Assembly: GCA_010909165.1 (NCBI GenBank)
Contig: MU008162.1
Coordinates: forward strand, 186,001 to 250,000
Origin: Anthoceros angustus
Taxonomy: Eukaryota > Streptophyta > Anthocerotopsida > Anthocerotales > Anthocerotaceae
Length of the DNA: 64,000 bases
Direction of reading: 5' to 3'
Positions 11,621-20,751 of the stretch are shown here, piece by piece. Under the pieces are notes generated by a model. It did not search any database and was not told where the DNA came from. It saw only the letters and a list, made by a program, of their open reading frames with translations. Position 1 is the stretch's first letter. Each line of letters starts with the position of its first letter. Position numbers and translations under genes: made by a program.

Positions 11621-12964
11621 TCAATACTTCGGGGACTGCACTGCTTCCCTGTGGTTTACCTTGCCAGCTGCTGTTTGCTGGAAGACTCGCACTCCCTCAG
11701 CCAGATCTTTGGGGCAGTCGGGATCGTTGATGTCAGGTAACCTGCCATAGCACACCATCAACAAAGAGAAGTGTTTCGTAGGCTGCAATGGAGATGCAGA
11801 ATCCTTCCGAACATCATACCCAGCACCAGAAACGCAGATACAGCCGAGGGCAGCAAACGTCAGGTCCGCAGCAGTGAAGGTCTGCCCGCAGATGAAAGGC
11901 CTCCCATCGGCCAGCGCGTCATCCACCTCCTTGAAAATCTCTTGCAGCCGCTCCAGAGACCTCTGCTTCGCGTTGGGCTGATTCAGACCCACGCCTTTCG
12001 CTATCCCACGTCTCAAAAGCGGTCCCATCAACCACGCTAATCTCCTCTCCGTGGCAGGAGCTCCTGGAAAGCCCACAAAAACATCAACACTCTGGCCGGC
12101 AACCTGGACCCCAAGGCCATGTCCCAACACAACCTCTGCCACACCCACCCTCTGTGAGAATCCGGTGGCTCCATTTGTGAAAGAGCAGAGAAGAGTACGC
12201 CCATCTCCGGAGATGAGGACCCAAGATGTCATCAAACTTCTTCTCTGAAACCCACGACCAAAACATCACCACCCACCAGCCTGAGTATGGCATCCTTGGG
12301 CATTGCACCACAAACCTACGCCACAAATCCAAGCACCCAACTCACCCCATTCCTCAACCACCTTCCTGGCCTCCTCATCCACGGGGTACAACCGATCTCC
12401 CTCGCTGACATAGGAATCAGCAAAATGTACTATCTCGGTTGACTGGTTCAGCACTTTGCTCGCCTCCCCATCACTGCCCTGGATCACCAGCTTCGGGCAG
12501 CTCGTTCCTTCCCCCAACTTCCTGAACCTCCACCATCCTCCCATGAGTCCCACCATCTTTCATCCAAGCAGGAAACAACCTCATGTGCATGTCACTCACT
12601 TGGTAACGAGGAGATGGAGACCTGGTACATGCTTAGTCTCAGTGAACTCCACACCGGATCGCTCCAGAGCCCATCTTGCCTAAACCACAAGGTTTCCACT
12701 CCACACATCGGCATTCAGCAGGCCGTGAGTGCATCACCCCACAAGCCAATCTGTAGGCATCGAAATGCACCTACCTTTTCGCAGTAATGAGACGGCGCTG
12801 CATATAGTAATAACAACTGCAGTCAGAACAGCGAGCTCGAAGAAGAAAGGAGAAGAGTTACAATAAATGGGAGCTAATTGCTGCTCAGTGCCAAAAATCT
12901 ACAATTCCGCCAAGCTAGAGCCGCATTTCCACGTACCAATGGAGACGAGGCGAGGCGGTGCCAT
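11621..12964 (-). CDS. glutathione S-transferase-like protein (At5g44000-like), 7 exons
   Basis: Soluble GST-fold protein related to the poorly characterised plant family typified by At5g44000. Exons on the minus strand: 12964-12937, 12797-12775, 12679-12600, 12521-12346, 12244-12149, 12063-11820, 11741-11621; total 255 codons plus stop. The spliced N-terminus reads through PRLVSIAPSHYCEKARWALE, a thioredoxin-fold start with a Ser/His/Cys at the usual catalytic position. NQSTEIVHFADSY is the GSH-contact (QSxxI) helix, and EVDDALADGRPFICGQTFTA plus ADLTFAAL is the C-terminal helical domain. The very small first two exons (28 and 23 nt) were found by phase and family match, so they are less certain than the rest. 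The last intron (78 bp) is in frame and without stops, so retained-intron transcripts would still translate. Enzyme activity not inferable. Confidence 0.83.
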
Positions 12965-13389
12965 CCCGCTCGACACCGGGCTGATCGGGCAAATCAACTG
13001 TCATATACTTCTCACTTTATGCCCGTCGAAAGAGGAGACATCCCGAAACTTCGTGGCAATGGGTCCAGATAGGACGCGGAAACTTCGTGAAAATGGCTCG
13101 AGATAGGACTAAGTAGGAGAGAAGAAGAAGACCACTTAGGGTAATCGCCGCGTAGAGCGCATCGTGTAAACCTTTAAAAAGACCACTATTCAAAAACGGC
13201 CGAGTGGTTTAGGAGGAGTTTCGCATCAGTCTTTTCTATAGTTTTTTGTCTTACCAAGTTATTTCAGTTCTCCTCTCTCCATCAAGCTCCGTACACTTAA
13301 TTCGTGGTAGCTCCCCATCATCTCCTAATCGAGACCGATCGTTAGCTTAAGAATGGATCCTTTCTTCTTCTTCATGAATCCCCTTCCCA

Positions 13390-13908
13390 TCTATGAAGTT
13401 ACCTTCTTGGGGAAATTGTCCCCTGCCTGAGGTTGTTCGTATTTGCAAGCTTTGTTCCCTCGACACTAAATCTGAATTACACTTCTTCTTCTATTGCCCT
13501 ATCTATGCTTCTATTCGGGCTCTTTACACTTTTCTTTTTGAGTGTGTTAGTTTCTACTTGCACAATTTTTTCTCCTTTCATATACCTAAGCTCACAGGCC
13601 TATGTCTCTCTGAGCTTCTTGATTATCGGCAGACCCAGTTGAACTCTGTATAGATTTTTACCTCTTTTTTCATTCTCATAGTTTTCCCTCAATTTTTTCT
13701 CATCTCAGACAATCTGTGTCTACATAGTTCATATGTATGTAAGTGTACGCAGTGTTTCACCCCTTTTTTCATTGTACTATCTCTGTCCTCTGTGTCTACA
13801 TAGTTCATATGTATGTAAGTGTACGCAGTGTTTCACCCCTTTTTTCATTGTACTATCTCTGTCCCATGATGGTCCTTCCATCTTTAGTGCACGTAAATAA
13901 AGTTGTTG
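13390..13908 (+). mobile_element. 5'-truncated LINE: C-terminal zinc knuckle, 3' UTR and (TTG)3 tail
   Basis: The open frame at 13393-13653 encodes the C-terminal CCHC knuckle typical of LINE reverse transcriptases: CKLC, an eight-residue gap, H, four residues, C, followed by PIYASIR. The rest of ORF2 is missing, as usual for 5'-truncated LINE insertions. The 3' region has a 76-bp unit twice in tandem (13713-13788, 13789-13864), then AATAAAG and three TTG units ending at about 13908. The tail abuts a tRNA-Leu remnant. Confidence 0.72.
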
Positions 13909-13977
13909 TTGGTCTAAGGCGCCAGACTCAAGGTCTGGTCTTTGAAATGGGACATGGGTTCAACCCCCATATCTTAT
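13909..13977 (+). pseudogene. tRNA-Leu(CAA) remnant lacking its 5' part
   Basis: From the D-loop onward the sequence matches a nuclear tRNA-Leu: GGTCTAAGGCGCC, then anticodon arm CCAGA-CTCAAGG-TCTGG with anticodon CAA, a variable arm, and a T-arm ATGGG-TTCAACC-CCCAT containing a good B-box. The acceptor 5' strand and the D-stem GCC are replaced by the TTG tail of the upstream LINE, so the A-box is lost and the gene should be dead. About 70 nt remain. Confidence 0.7.
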
Positions 13978-14037
13978 AAGAGTAGCAATCCACTGAAGAA
14001 TCCATGATAGATAGATCCATTCAGACGGAATTTCCAT

Positions 14038-14185
14038 GAGGGACGTGGCACTCAACAACTTGCACCATGGTGTGCCTAATCTACTTGCACCAAGGCTGTT
14101 CACTTCTTTTAGGCACCCCATTTAAGTACCAATCTACACACAGCTGCGTGCTTATAAATTTGTATCCATTTGGCCTAAGCCATTT
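14038..14185 (-). repeat. dispersed repeat R1, inverted single copy
   Basis: Read on the minus strand this matches 2761-3021: CCAAATGGATACAAATTTATAAG, then a TTAAATGGGGTGCCTAAA-like core and ACACCATGGTGCAAGTTG. It lacks the 97-bp tandem duplication. Together with the first copy it shows a dispersed family. Confidence 0.7.
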
Positions 14186-14751
14186 AAAAAACAATAAATT
14201 TTTCTTCTTCAGTGAATTTCTATGAATTTTAATACTCTTATGCATACTGAATAATTTTTATCCTACTATTGACTTCAATAAATTTTTATCTTCTCTTCTA
14301 TATAAAGTTTTATCCGTTCAAAGACTTCAAGAAATTTCAATATTCTCTTTTATATACATGTCGGATCATTTAATATTCACTTTGTATACTTGTTGGATAA
14401 GTCTCATGCCAATTTTCTATGGACTCAAATAAAGTGGTATTTAATATATATTATAATATTTAAGTTAAGTTACAGACGGTTACCATTTGGATTGTCGAAA
14501 CACTTTGTTACGGTAACAGAATGTTGCAATTTCAATTGTCAATACACCACTTACTATTTCAGTTGTTGCGATTTCAATTGTCAATACATCACTTACTATT
14601 TCAGCTGTCAATGCATCACTCGATGTTGTGTCTTTGTCCGTGTGATTTGGTGTCTAATTCTCCATTAATTTCTTTATAATTGTTCATATAGAAGTAGAAA
14701 AAAAAGAAAGCTTTACTAAAAGAACCTTGGGCATAACCTTTTAGTAACCTT
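14186..14751. other. AT-rich intergenic DNA
   Basis: AT-rich with short degenerate repeats (TTTCAATTGTCAATACA-type near 14530-14610). No gene seen. Confidence 0.5.
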
Positions 14752-15067
14752 CATAACCTTGGTAACCTTGGACATAACCTTTTAGTAACCTTGCACTTCA
14801 CAACCTTGCCAACTAGGCCTGCATACCCAAGGTTCTTATAGGAAAATGTGTCATTGTATACATGAAAGACGACGTCAACCATCTACCATAAGATAAGTTA
14901 CATTCTTCATAATCTTGGTAACCTTGGGCATAACCTTTTAGTAACCTTGCACTTCACAACCTTGCCAACTAGGACCAGCCTGTATGCCCAAGGTTCTTAA
15001 AGGAAAATGTGTCATTGTATACATGAAGACGATGTCAACCATCTACCATAAGATAAGTTACATTCTT
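14752..15067. repeat. 156-bp unit, two tandem copies
   Basis: Copy 1 is 14752-14907 and copy 2 is 14908-15067. Both contain TAACCTTTTAGTAACCTTGC and an ATCTACCATAAGATAAG block. Differences are few, including small indels. No coding content. Confidence 0.8.
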
Positions 15068-15384
15068 ATAGCATGCTTAGGAAATATGAATGTTTAAAAT
15101 GTATTATATACTATGATTTGAATTTTAAACATTTTAACTTGTTAAACTTTAAATTTATATTGGATTAAACTAAACCTCACATTGAATTCAATACAAATGT
15201 AGCTTCACTTTCTATTGCATATTTTGTATAAGTTTGTCTTCACTTGAAAAGCCTTCTCATTTTCATTACATGATATTCTAGTTTGGGTCTTCTTCGCTTT
15301 TCACTACATAACTCACATTCGATTCAAAATGTTGGGATCGAATGTTAGGATCGAATAGATATAGGGGGATTTTACTACATTTTA

Positions 15385-17770
15385 ATATGCAGGACTTTCA
15401 TCCCGTGTCTACTCCTCTTGTTCCTCAAACTACTTCTTTGCCTCAGGAGGTGTTGTCTTCTCCTCTTCTTACCTCTTAGGGTGTGGAATGTTATCAAAAG
15501 GGTGTTGGTTCTCTTATGTATGCTTCTCTTTCCAATTGTCCGATTTGTCTACAGCTGTTAATATGATATGTAGACATTCCAGCAAGCCATCTAATGTTCA
15601 TTGGTAATGGGCCAAGCATATTTTGCGTTATTTGCATAGAACTTCTGTTTTGGTGATTCCACTGTTAACATTGCTGCGCCTTCACGACTTGTTGGCTAAT
15701 ATGATTCTGATTGGGGAGGAGATAAAGAGACTTGCCGTTCTACTTCAAGATATGCTTTTTATGTTTTTAATTCTCTTGTTAGCTGTAGTACTAAGTCATA
15801 ATCTACTGCTGCTCTCCCTTGTACGGATGCAGAATACAAGGCAGCTGGCAACACATACTACTAAGGAGGCAGTTTGGTTGCAACTTCTTCTAAAGGAGCT
15901 TGGTTATGCTCAAAACAGCGTCTGTGTAGAAAGGGATTTCCCCTGAAACCCCTTTTTGCACACGGACGTGGCCGGACCCCTTTTTGCACTTGAAAAAATC
16001 TGCACTATAATCAGCCTTTTTGGTATTTCTCTGCATACATGTCACCCGCAACCTTTTGAATAATTGTTTTGATACATTATTTGAGATTGTAGATTGCAAG
16101 CACGTGGCAAAACTTAAAGTCCCATTCTCGCTCGGCTTTTTCTTTCAAATCGACTGTAATTGGCGCAAACTTGTGCGCGCACTTACATCTACACAGTCTT
16201 CAACACCTGGCAATCATTGCCAGGTGTTGGATGTATACAAACGTTTAGAGTTTTTAGGGCTTGCTGTAATTCTGGTGTGCAAACTTTGTTTGCGCACCAA
16301 CCTTTCATTCATACCAGTCAATCCTAAGACTATACTCTCGCTTTGGGAATTTTACAGGACTTTGTTTCTTAGACATTGGGACAATAATATCTTCGTTGAC
16401 CTGATGGTCTTGATCCGCGGCAAAGCGAGAGTGGCATGGTCTCGACTTGGAGTCGGGCCCACGCCAAACGTCTCAAGATTCAAAAGATGCAAAAGGTTCT
16501 CATTACTAGTTCAAAGTTTTAACCACTAGAAAAAAGACGAGGGCTAAGTAAAGATAAGAACATATCCACAATAGGGAGGTGCACCAAAAAGGTTGAAAAC
16601 GTCGAAAGGAACCCTTTAAAACAACAAAAATATCAAAAAATACCAAAAAATTCACAACATATCAAAATTTTAAGGTAAGTGCGCGCACTTCCCTAAAAAA
16701 ATTGGACTTTTTTGGGGTTTTTTTAGATTTTTTGCTCTTTTTTTCTTTGGATGAACCGTTTGGGAATGCACTAGGAGGCTTGAACCATATGGGTTCATGC
16801 TCCTAGGCCCTTCTTGACCTTGGGTGCGTGCACAAGTGTGCGCACCTGGGCCTCCTTGCCCCCGGGTGCAAGCATTTGTTCACCCTGCTAGGCCCCCCTG
16901 GCATGTTTGATGATAACCCGGTTCTAGATTCCCGTCGAAAGAGACGGAAACACCGTAAAGGATAAATAGGGGATAGGGTGTTCTTCGTCGTATTAGGGCA
17001 TAGGATAGATATATGAGAGCAGTCTAGGTGAACCTTTGCTCTGTCTGCTACTTGTTATTTTGTTGGGAGTTCCAGCACATCCTCAAACCTCCAAAAGGAC
17101 ATGTTTCCCCATTAGAAGATCATTTTTCGCGTTCTTTTTGCACAATGCGCGCACAAGTTTGGCATAGCATTGTACCAGGTACGTACTTGTGCGTGCCTAG
17201 GCCTACCCGGAATACAAAAACATAGAGAATCACATAAAATGCAGAAACTACAGACATGACGAAATTCTGGAACAATGAGGTCACTGACCCTTCATCACAC
17301 CGACTAAATCACCATGAATCTGATTAGAAGGCGCCTGCTTGGTGTAAATGACTTGACAGGAAGTGGCACCAGAGCTGAGAATGCCAGAAATCGATGGATG
17401 AACACCTACAAAAAACAACAAAAACCAAACCAACTTGAGTTTTCAGCGAAATAAGGTTGGGATTTTTACCAAAATCCCTTTTGACAGGAGAAACCCCTTT
17501 CTACACAGACGCTATTTCAAACACAATCTACAATTCTCTATGTGGATAATTAAAGTAGTCTCAAGGTTGCGCATAACTGAGTTTCATCAACGTATGAAGC
17601 ATATTGATATTCACATCATTATACTCGCGAAAAGATAAAGAAGGCGTAATCGATTTCCAATAGATGTCTGCAAGATCTATGAAGGCAGATGGTTTCATCA
17701 AAGTTCTTCCCTTAACAAAGTTCAAAGAGTTTGTGCAGCATTTGCGCGTAGTTCCTGTGACTGAATAGTT
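15385..17770 (+). mobile_element. Ty1/copia pol remnant (RT end plus RNase H), split by a TIR element
   Basis: Degenerate copia sequence with several frameshifts and stops. In order: CHPVSTPLVPQ-like linker and YQKGVGSLMYAS (near 15390-15530), DLSTAVNMICRHSS and AKHILRYLHRTS (to about 15650), then TEAEYKAAG-like and TKEAVWLQLLLKELGY (to about 15912). After an interruption at 15917-17513 the same gene resumes with STILYVDN, EFHQRMKHIDIH and a PLTKFKEF-like terminus (17520-17765). The two halves join into one RNase H, so the element at 15917-17513 was inserted into copia. LTRs not recognised. Confidence 0.8.
15917..17513. mobile_element. 1.6-kb element with about 31-bp terminal inverted repeats, nested in copia
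   Basis: The left end begins AGCGTCTGTGTAGAAAGGG and the right end is its exact reverse complement (17495-17513). The similarity continues inward to about 31 bp with two or so mismatches. The insertion interrupts a copia RNase H gene, confirming mobility. Internal open frames (for example 16020-16529) match nothing I recognise, so the element is probably non-autonomous. A target-site duplication is not clear, which leaves the superfamily (MULE, hAT or other) open. Confidence 0.7.
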
Positions 17771-18677
17771 TTATACTTCCACAGCCATAGAAGATTTCTT
17801 AAACAAGAAGTCTTAAGACAGAAGTAGATTTTCTGGTGTCATGGTGACTTCTTCTTCTTCCTACTTCTTCACATTTGAAAGAGAGTTCGCAATAGCCATT
17901 GGAGAAAAAGCAAGTTTCTACGCAAGAGAGCGTATTAAGTTTGTGGAGGAGAAAGCCAAGTAGAACATAGTTTTCCAGTGGCCAACTCATAGTCCTTAAG
18001 AGACTCATGTGGACCAAAGGCACAAGGAGAGGCCCAAGTCCCAAGGCTTGAGGCCAAGAGAGGGGACCAAAAGTACAATGTCTTTCGCTCCTTGCCTTCC
18101 ACAAGAACAAAGCTATCCTCCTTCATGAGAACAACCTTCATAGACGTTCTCTATACTTCAAACCTTGTTCCATCTAGCGTTGACAGATGAAGTGTCGCCC
18201 TAGATAATGAGTCGGTTGCTATTCATCTGGTTGCTATTCATCTCTTCCGTATTCCAAGACTAACTTTATCCCTTCTTTCTTCCAAGTCCGGCTATGAATG
18301 ATCCTAAGAATGAGATCATATTAATTAGAGTATGAAGATATTCCTACAATAAGGGTATGCTTATATTATTCCACCAAAGAGGATATACGTGACACTTACA
18401 TACACTAGCAAAGCTATGGATACCTTATCTAGTTGCGTTTATGTTATGAGCACTATAGACTCTAACTTATTTCTATGTTAGTAAGGCTATTTACTCAACC
18501 TAATAGGCTATTGGCCTTCTACCTACTTGGTCCTTGGCCTTCTCTATTCACTATCTTCCTAGTGTAGTGGAGCAGCATATGCTTGAATCTCTTAACGTAG
18601 GACATATAGGTACACAATATTGATTGGATCAGGACGCAAGAAGCATAGCATTCGATTTAAGAGGCCAATCAAGTGTG
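17771..18677. other. intergenic, no gene seen
   Basis: May include the lost 3' LTR of the copia remnant. No recognisable coding or RNA feature. Confidence 0.45.
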
Positions 18678-20117
18678 ATGTCCCAGAGAGGTGAAAACTC
18701 GCTCACTCAACCGTCGACTGCAAGTCCTGACGGACAGAGCAAGGGGAAGAAGAGGAAACTGGATGGAGAGAGCTTGAATACGGGGTCAGGGAGCATAGAG
18801 GGGACTACGAGAAATGCAGCATCTGATGCCCTCCTCCTTTCTCAGCACACAAAGATGGCAAATGATGACACGGTGTGCACACGACGGACTGAGATTCAGG
18901 TTTCGTTGATCCCGCAGTTCTTGAAATTAGGTCGGGATGTGTTTGGTGCAGCTTGGACGGCTCCGGGCAACATTGAATCCTATTTGAATCGGGCAGTCGA
19001 CCTGTTGGATCGTGGTCAGTTAATGCGTCGGGATGGGACTGGTGTGATCGTCATTTGTCCAACACGGGAGCGGGCAGCGCAGATTTATAGAAAAGCCACG
19101 TCCTCGCTCAAGCACCGTAGCCATGCACATGGATTGATGGGAGGACGTAACCGTGGGAGGGAAGCGGAGAAGCTCCGCGAGGGTGTTAATGTACTTGTGG
19201 CTACACCTGGCCCCCTGTTGGATCATATTCGGAACACCGAGGGCTTTTTGTACGAGAATCTGATGTACCTAGTCATAGACGAGGCTGACAAAATTCTGGA
19301 AACTGGATCTAAGGAGGATTTGAAGGAGATTATAGAAATTCTTCCCAAGGACAGACAGACTGCGCTTTTCTCTGCTACTCTGACACACGGGGTTGAGGAT
19401 CTTGCTCGTGTTTCTCTCAACAACCCTATTTATATTGGAATTGAGGGGGGACTGAAACACGGCTACTGTGTGGTGTCGAGCTCTATGCGTTTGCACTCCC
19501 TTTTCACCTGTCTGAAGGAGAGACTGAATAAGAGGGTGATGGTTTTCTGTTCTTCCTGTGATGCTGTGAAATATCACAGCAGGGTTCTGAAATACATGAA
19601 TATTCCATGCCTCAACATTCATGACCAGCAGAAACAGGAGAAGATAGCCACCACCTATTTTGAGTTCTGCAATGCCGAGGAGGGAATTCTTGTATGTACT
19701 GATGTTGCTGTCCGTGGGCTAGATATTCCGGCTGTGGACTGGATCATACAGTATGACCCACCTAACAATGCGGAGGAGTACTTGCTTAGAGTTGGCCGGA
19801 CACCTAGCAGGGAAGGTGCCGGAGGCACAGCTATGTTGTTTTTGAGACCTGAAGAGCTGAAGTTTTTGAAATATGTGAAGGGTGGGGTTCCACTCGACAA
19901 GTACTCTCTGGAACCAAGTGACACGCTGTCCAAATTGCAGACAGAGTTGGGAAAATTAGTGGAGAAGCACAACGAACTCCACAGATTAGCACAACAAGCG
20001 TACACATCGTATGTGCTTGCCTACAACTCACATGCTATGAAAGATATCTTCAATTTCCGTGACTTAAACCTGGCGGAAGTTGGTTTCTCCTTTTGTTTAA
20101 CTTCGCCACTCAGGTGA
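18678..20117 (+). CDS. DDX18/Has1/RH51-like DEAD-box helicase retrocopy with disabled ATPase motifs
   Basis: A long uninterrupted frame of about 479 codons (first ATG at 18678) that aligns end to end with the nucleolar ribosome-biogenesis helicase DDX18/Has1 (plant RH27/RH51). Positions below count from an upstream in-frame codon at 18624. Retained: GVIVICPTRE, GVNVLVATPG, VIDEAD (217-222), FSAT (249-252), MVFCSSCDAVKYHS, DIPAVDWIIQYDPP and AYNSHAMKDIF. Lost: the Walker A GSGKT region reads AAWTAPGNIES (109-119), TPGR is TPGP, ARGLD is VRGLD, and HRVGRTAR is LRVGRTPS. It should not bind or hydrolyse ATP. The gene is intronless although the parent family is multi-exon, so a retrocopy is likely. 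The intact frame is odd for a dead gene. It could be a young pseudogene or a repurposed RNA-binding fold. Confidence 0.8.
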   Translation: MSQRGENSLTQPSTASPDGQSKGKKRKLDGESLNTGSGSIEGTTRNAASDALLLSQHTKMANDDTVCTRRTEIQVSLIPQFLKLGRDVFGAAWTAPGNIESYLNRAVDLLDRGQLMRRDGTGVIVICPTRERAAQIYRKATSSLKHRSHAHGLMGGRNRGREAEKLREGVNVLVATPGPLLDHIRNTEGFLYENLMYLVIDEADKILETGSKEDLKEIIEILPKDRQTALFSATLTHGVEDLARVSLNNPIYIGIEGGLKHGYCVVSSSMRLHSLFTCLKERLNKRVMVFCSSCDAVKYHSRVLKYMNIPCLNIHDQQKQEKIATTYFEFCNAEEGILVCTDVAVRGLDIPAVDWIIQYDPPNNAEEYLLRVGRTPSREGAGGTAMLFLRPEELKFLKYVKGGVPLDKYSLEPSDTLSKLQTELGKLVEKHNELHRLAQQAYTSYVLAYNSHAMKDIFNFRDLNLAEVGFSFCLTSPLR

Positions 20118-20751
20118 ACCTGAAATTAGCCAGCAATGCGGCTGGCTAAGTTCAACAAGAATGGTTAAAATACTGAGATCAGAAGGAGAAGCAACCCCGG
20201 ACCAAGGGCCCGCTAAGGTCACGGGTTTAGTGCTCCCAATCCTTATGGGAGCGTCCATAAAGTGACAAACGGCAGTTCTCGGCTATGAGCTCCATGGATT
20301 GTCAAATGTTTTTAGCTCTCGTTGTATTTGTTCAAGGTTACCAACCTGTTGGAGAATGAATTGGGCACTGCAACAGACAGTGCAGTTTGTCAATCTCGTT
20401 GTAGTAATCTCCTTGGACCTCGTGATGAAATGAAGGATAATCATTCTATGGGAGCTTGAAAGGTGCCAGTAATGCCGGTAGTGCCGGTCAGAGGAAGAGT
20501 CTAACAAGAATCGTCCAGGGACCCCTATCGGGAGATGTGGGAGTAACAACAACCTATGACAGGAAGCCCAGGGAGCATGGCTAGACCTTCTTTCTCCTCA
20601 TCATGCGGTCCACTAATGGATAGTAACCATTTTCACCCAAGCAACTTTCTTCATATGGCGTGCAAACAGTTGGGCACTGGATAGACCTTCATTATCCCTA
20701 CTATGCCGTCCTTGGTCGACTATAATAGAACTGTTTTTCCTGTCTGCACGG
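20118..20751. other. intergenic between convergent genes
   Basis: No gene, RNA or repeat recognised. Confidence 0.5.

Noticed and set aside
13898-13977. Intact tRNA-Leu using ATAAAGT as acceptor strand
   Set aside because: ATAAAGT pairs with six of seven acceptor bases, but the D-stem and A-box cannot form, so it is better read as the LINE tail.
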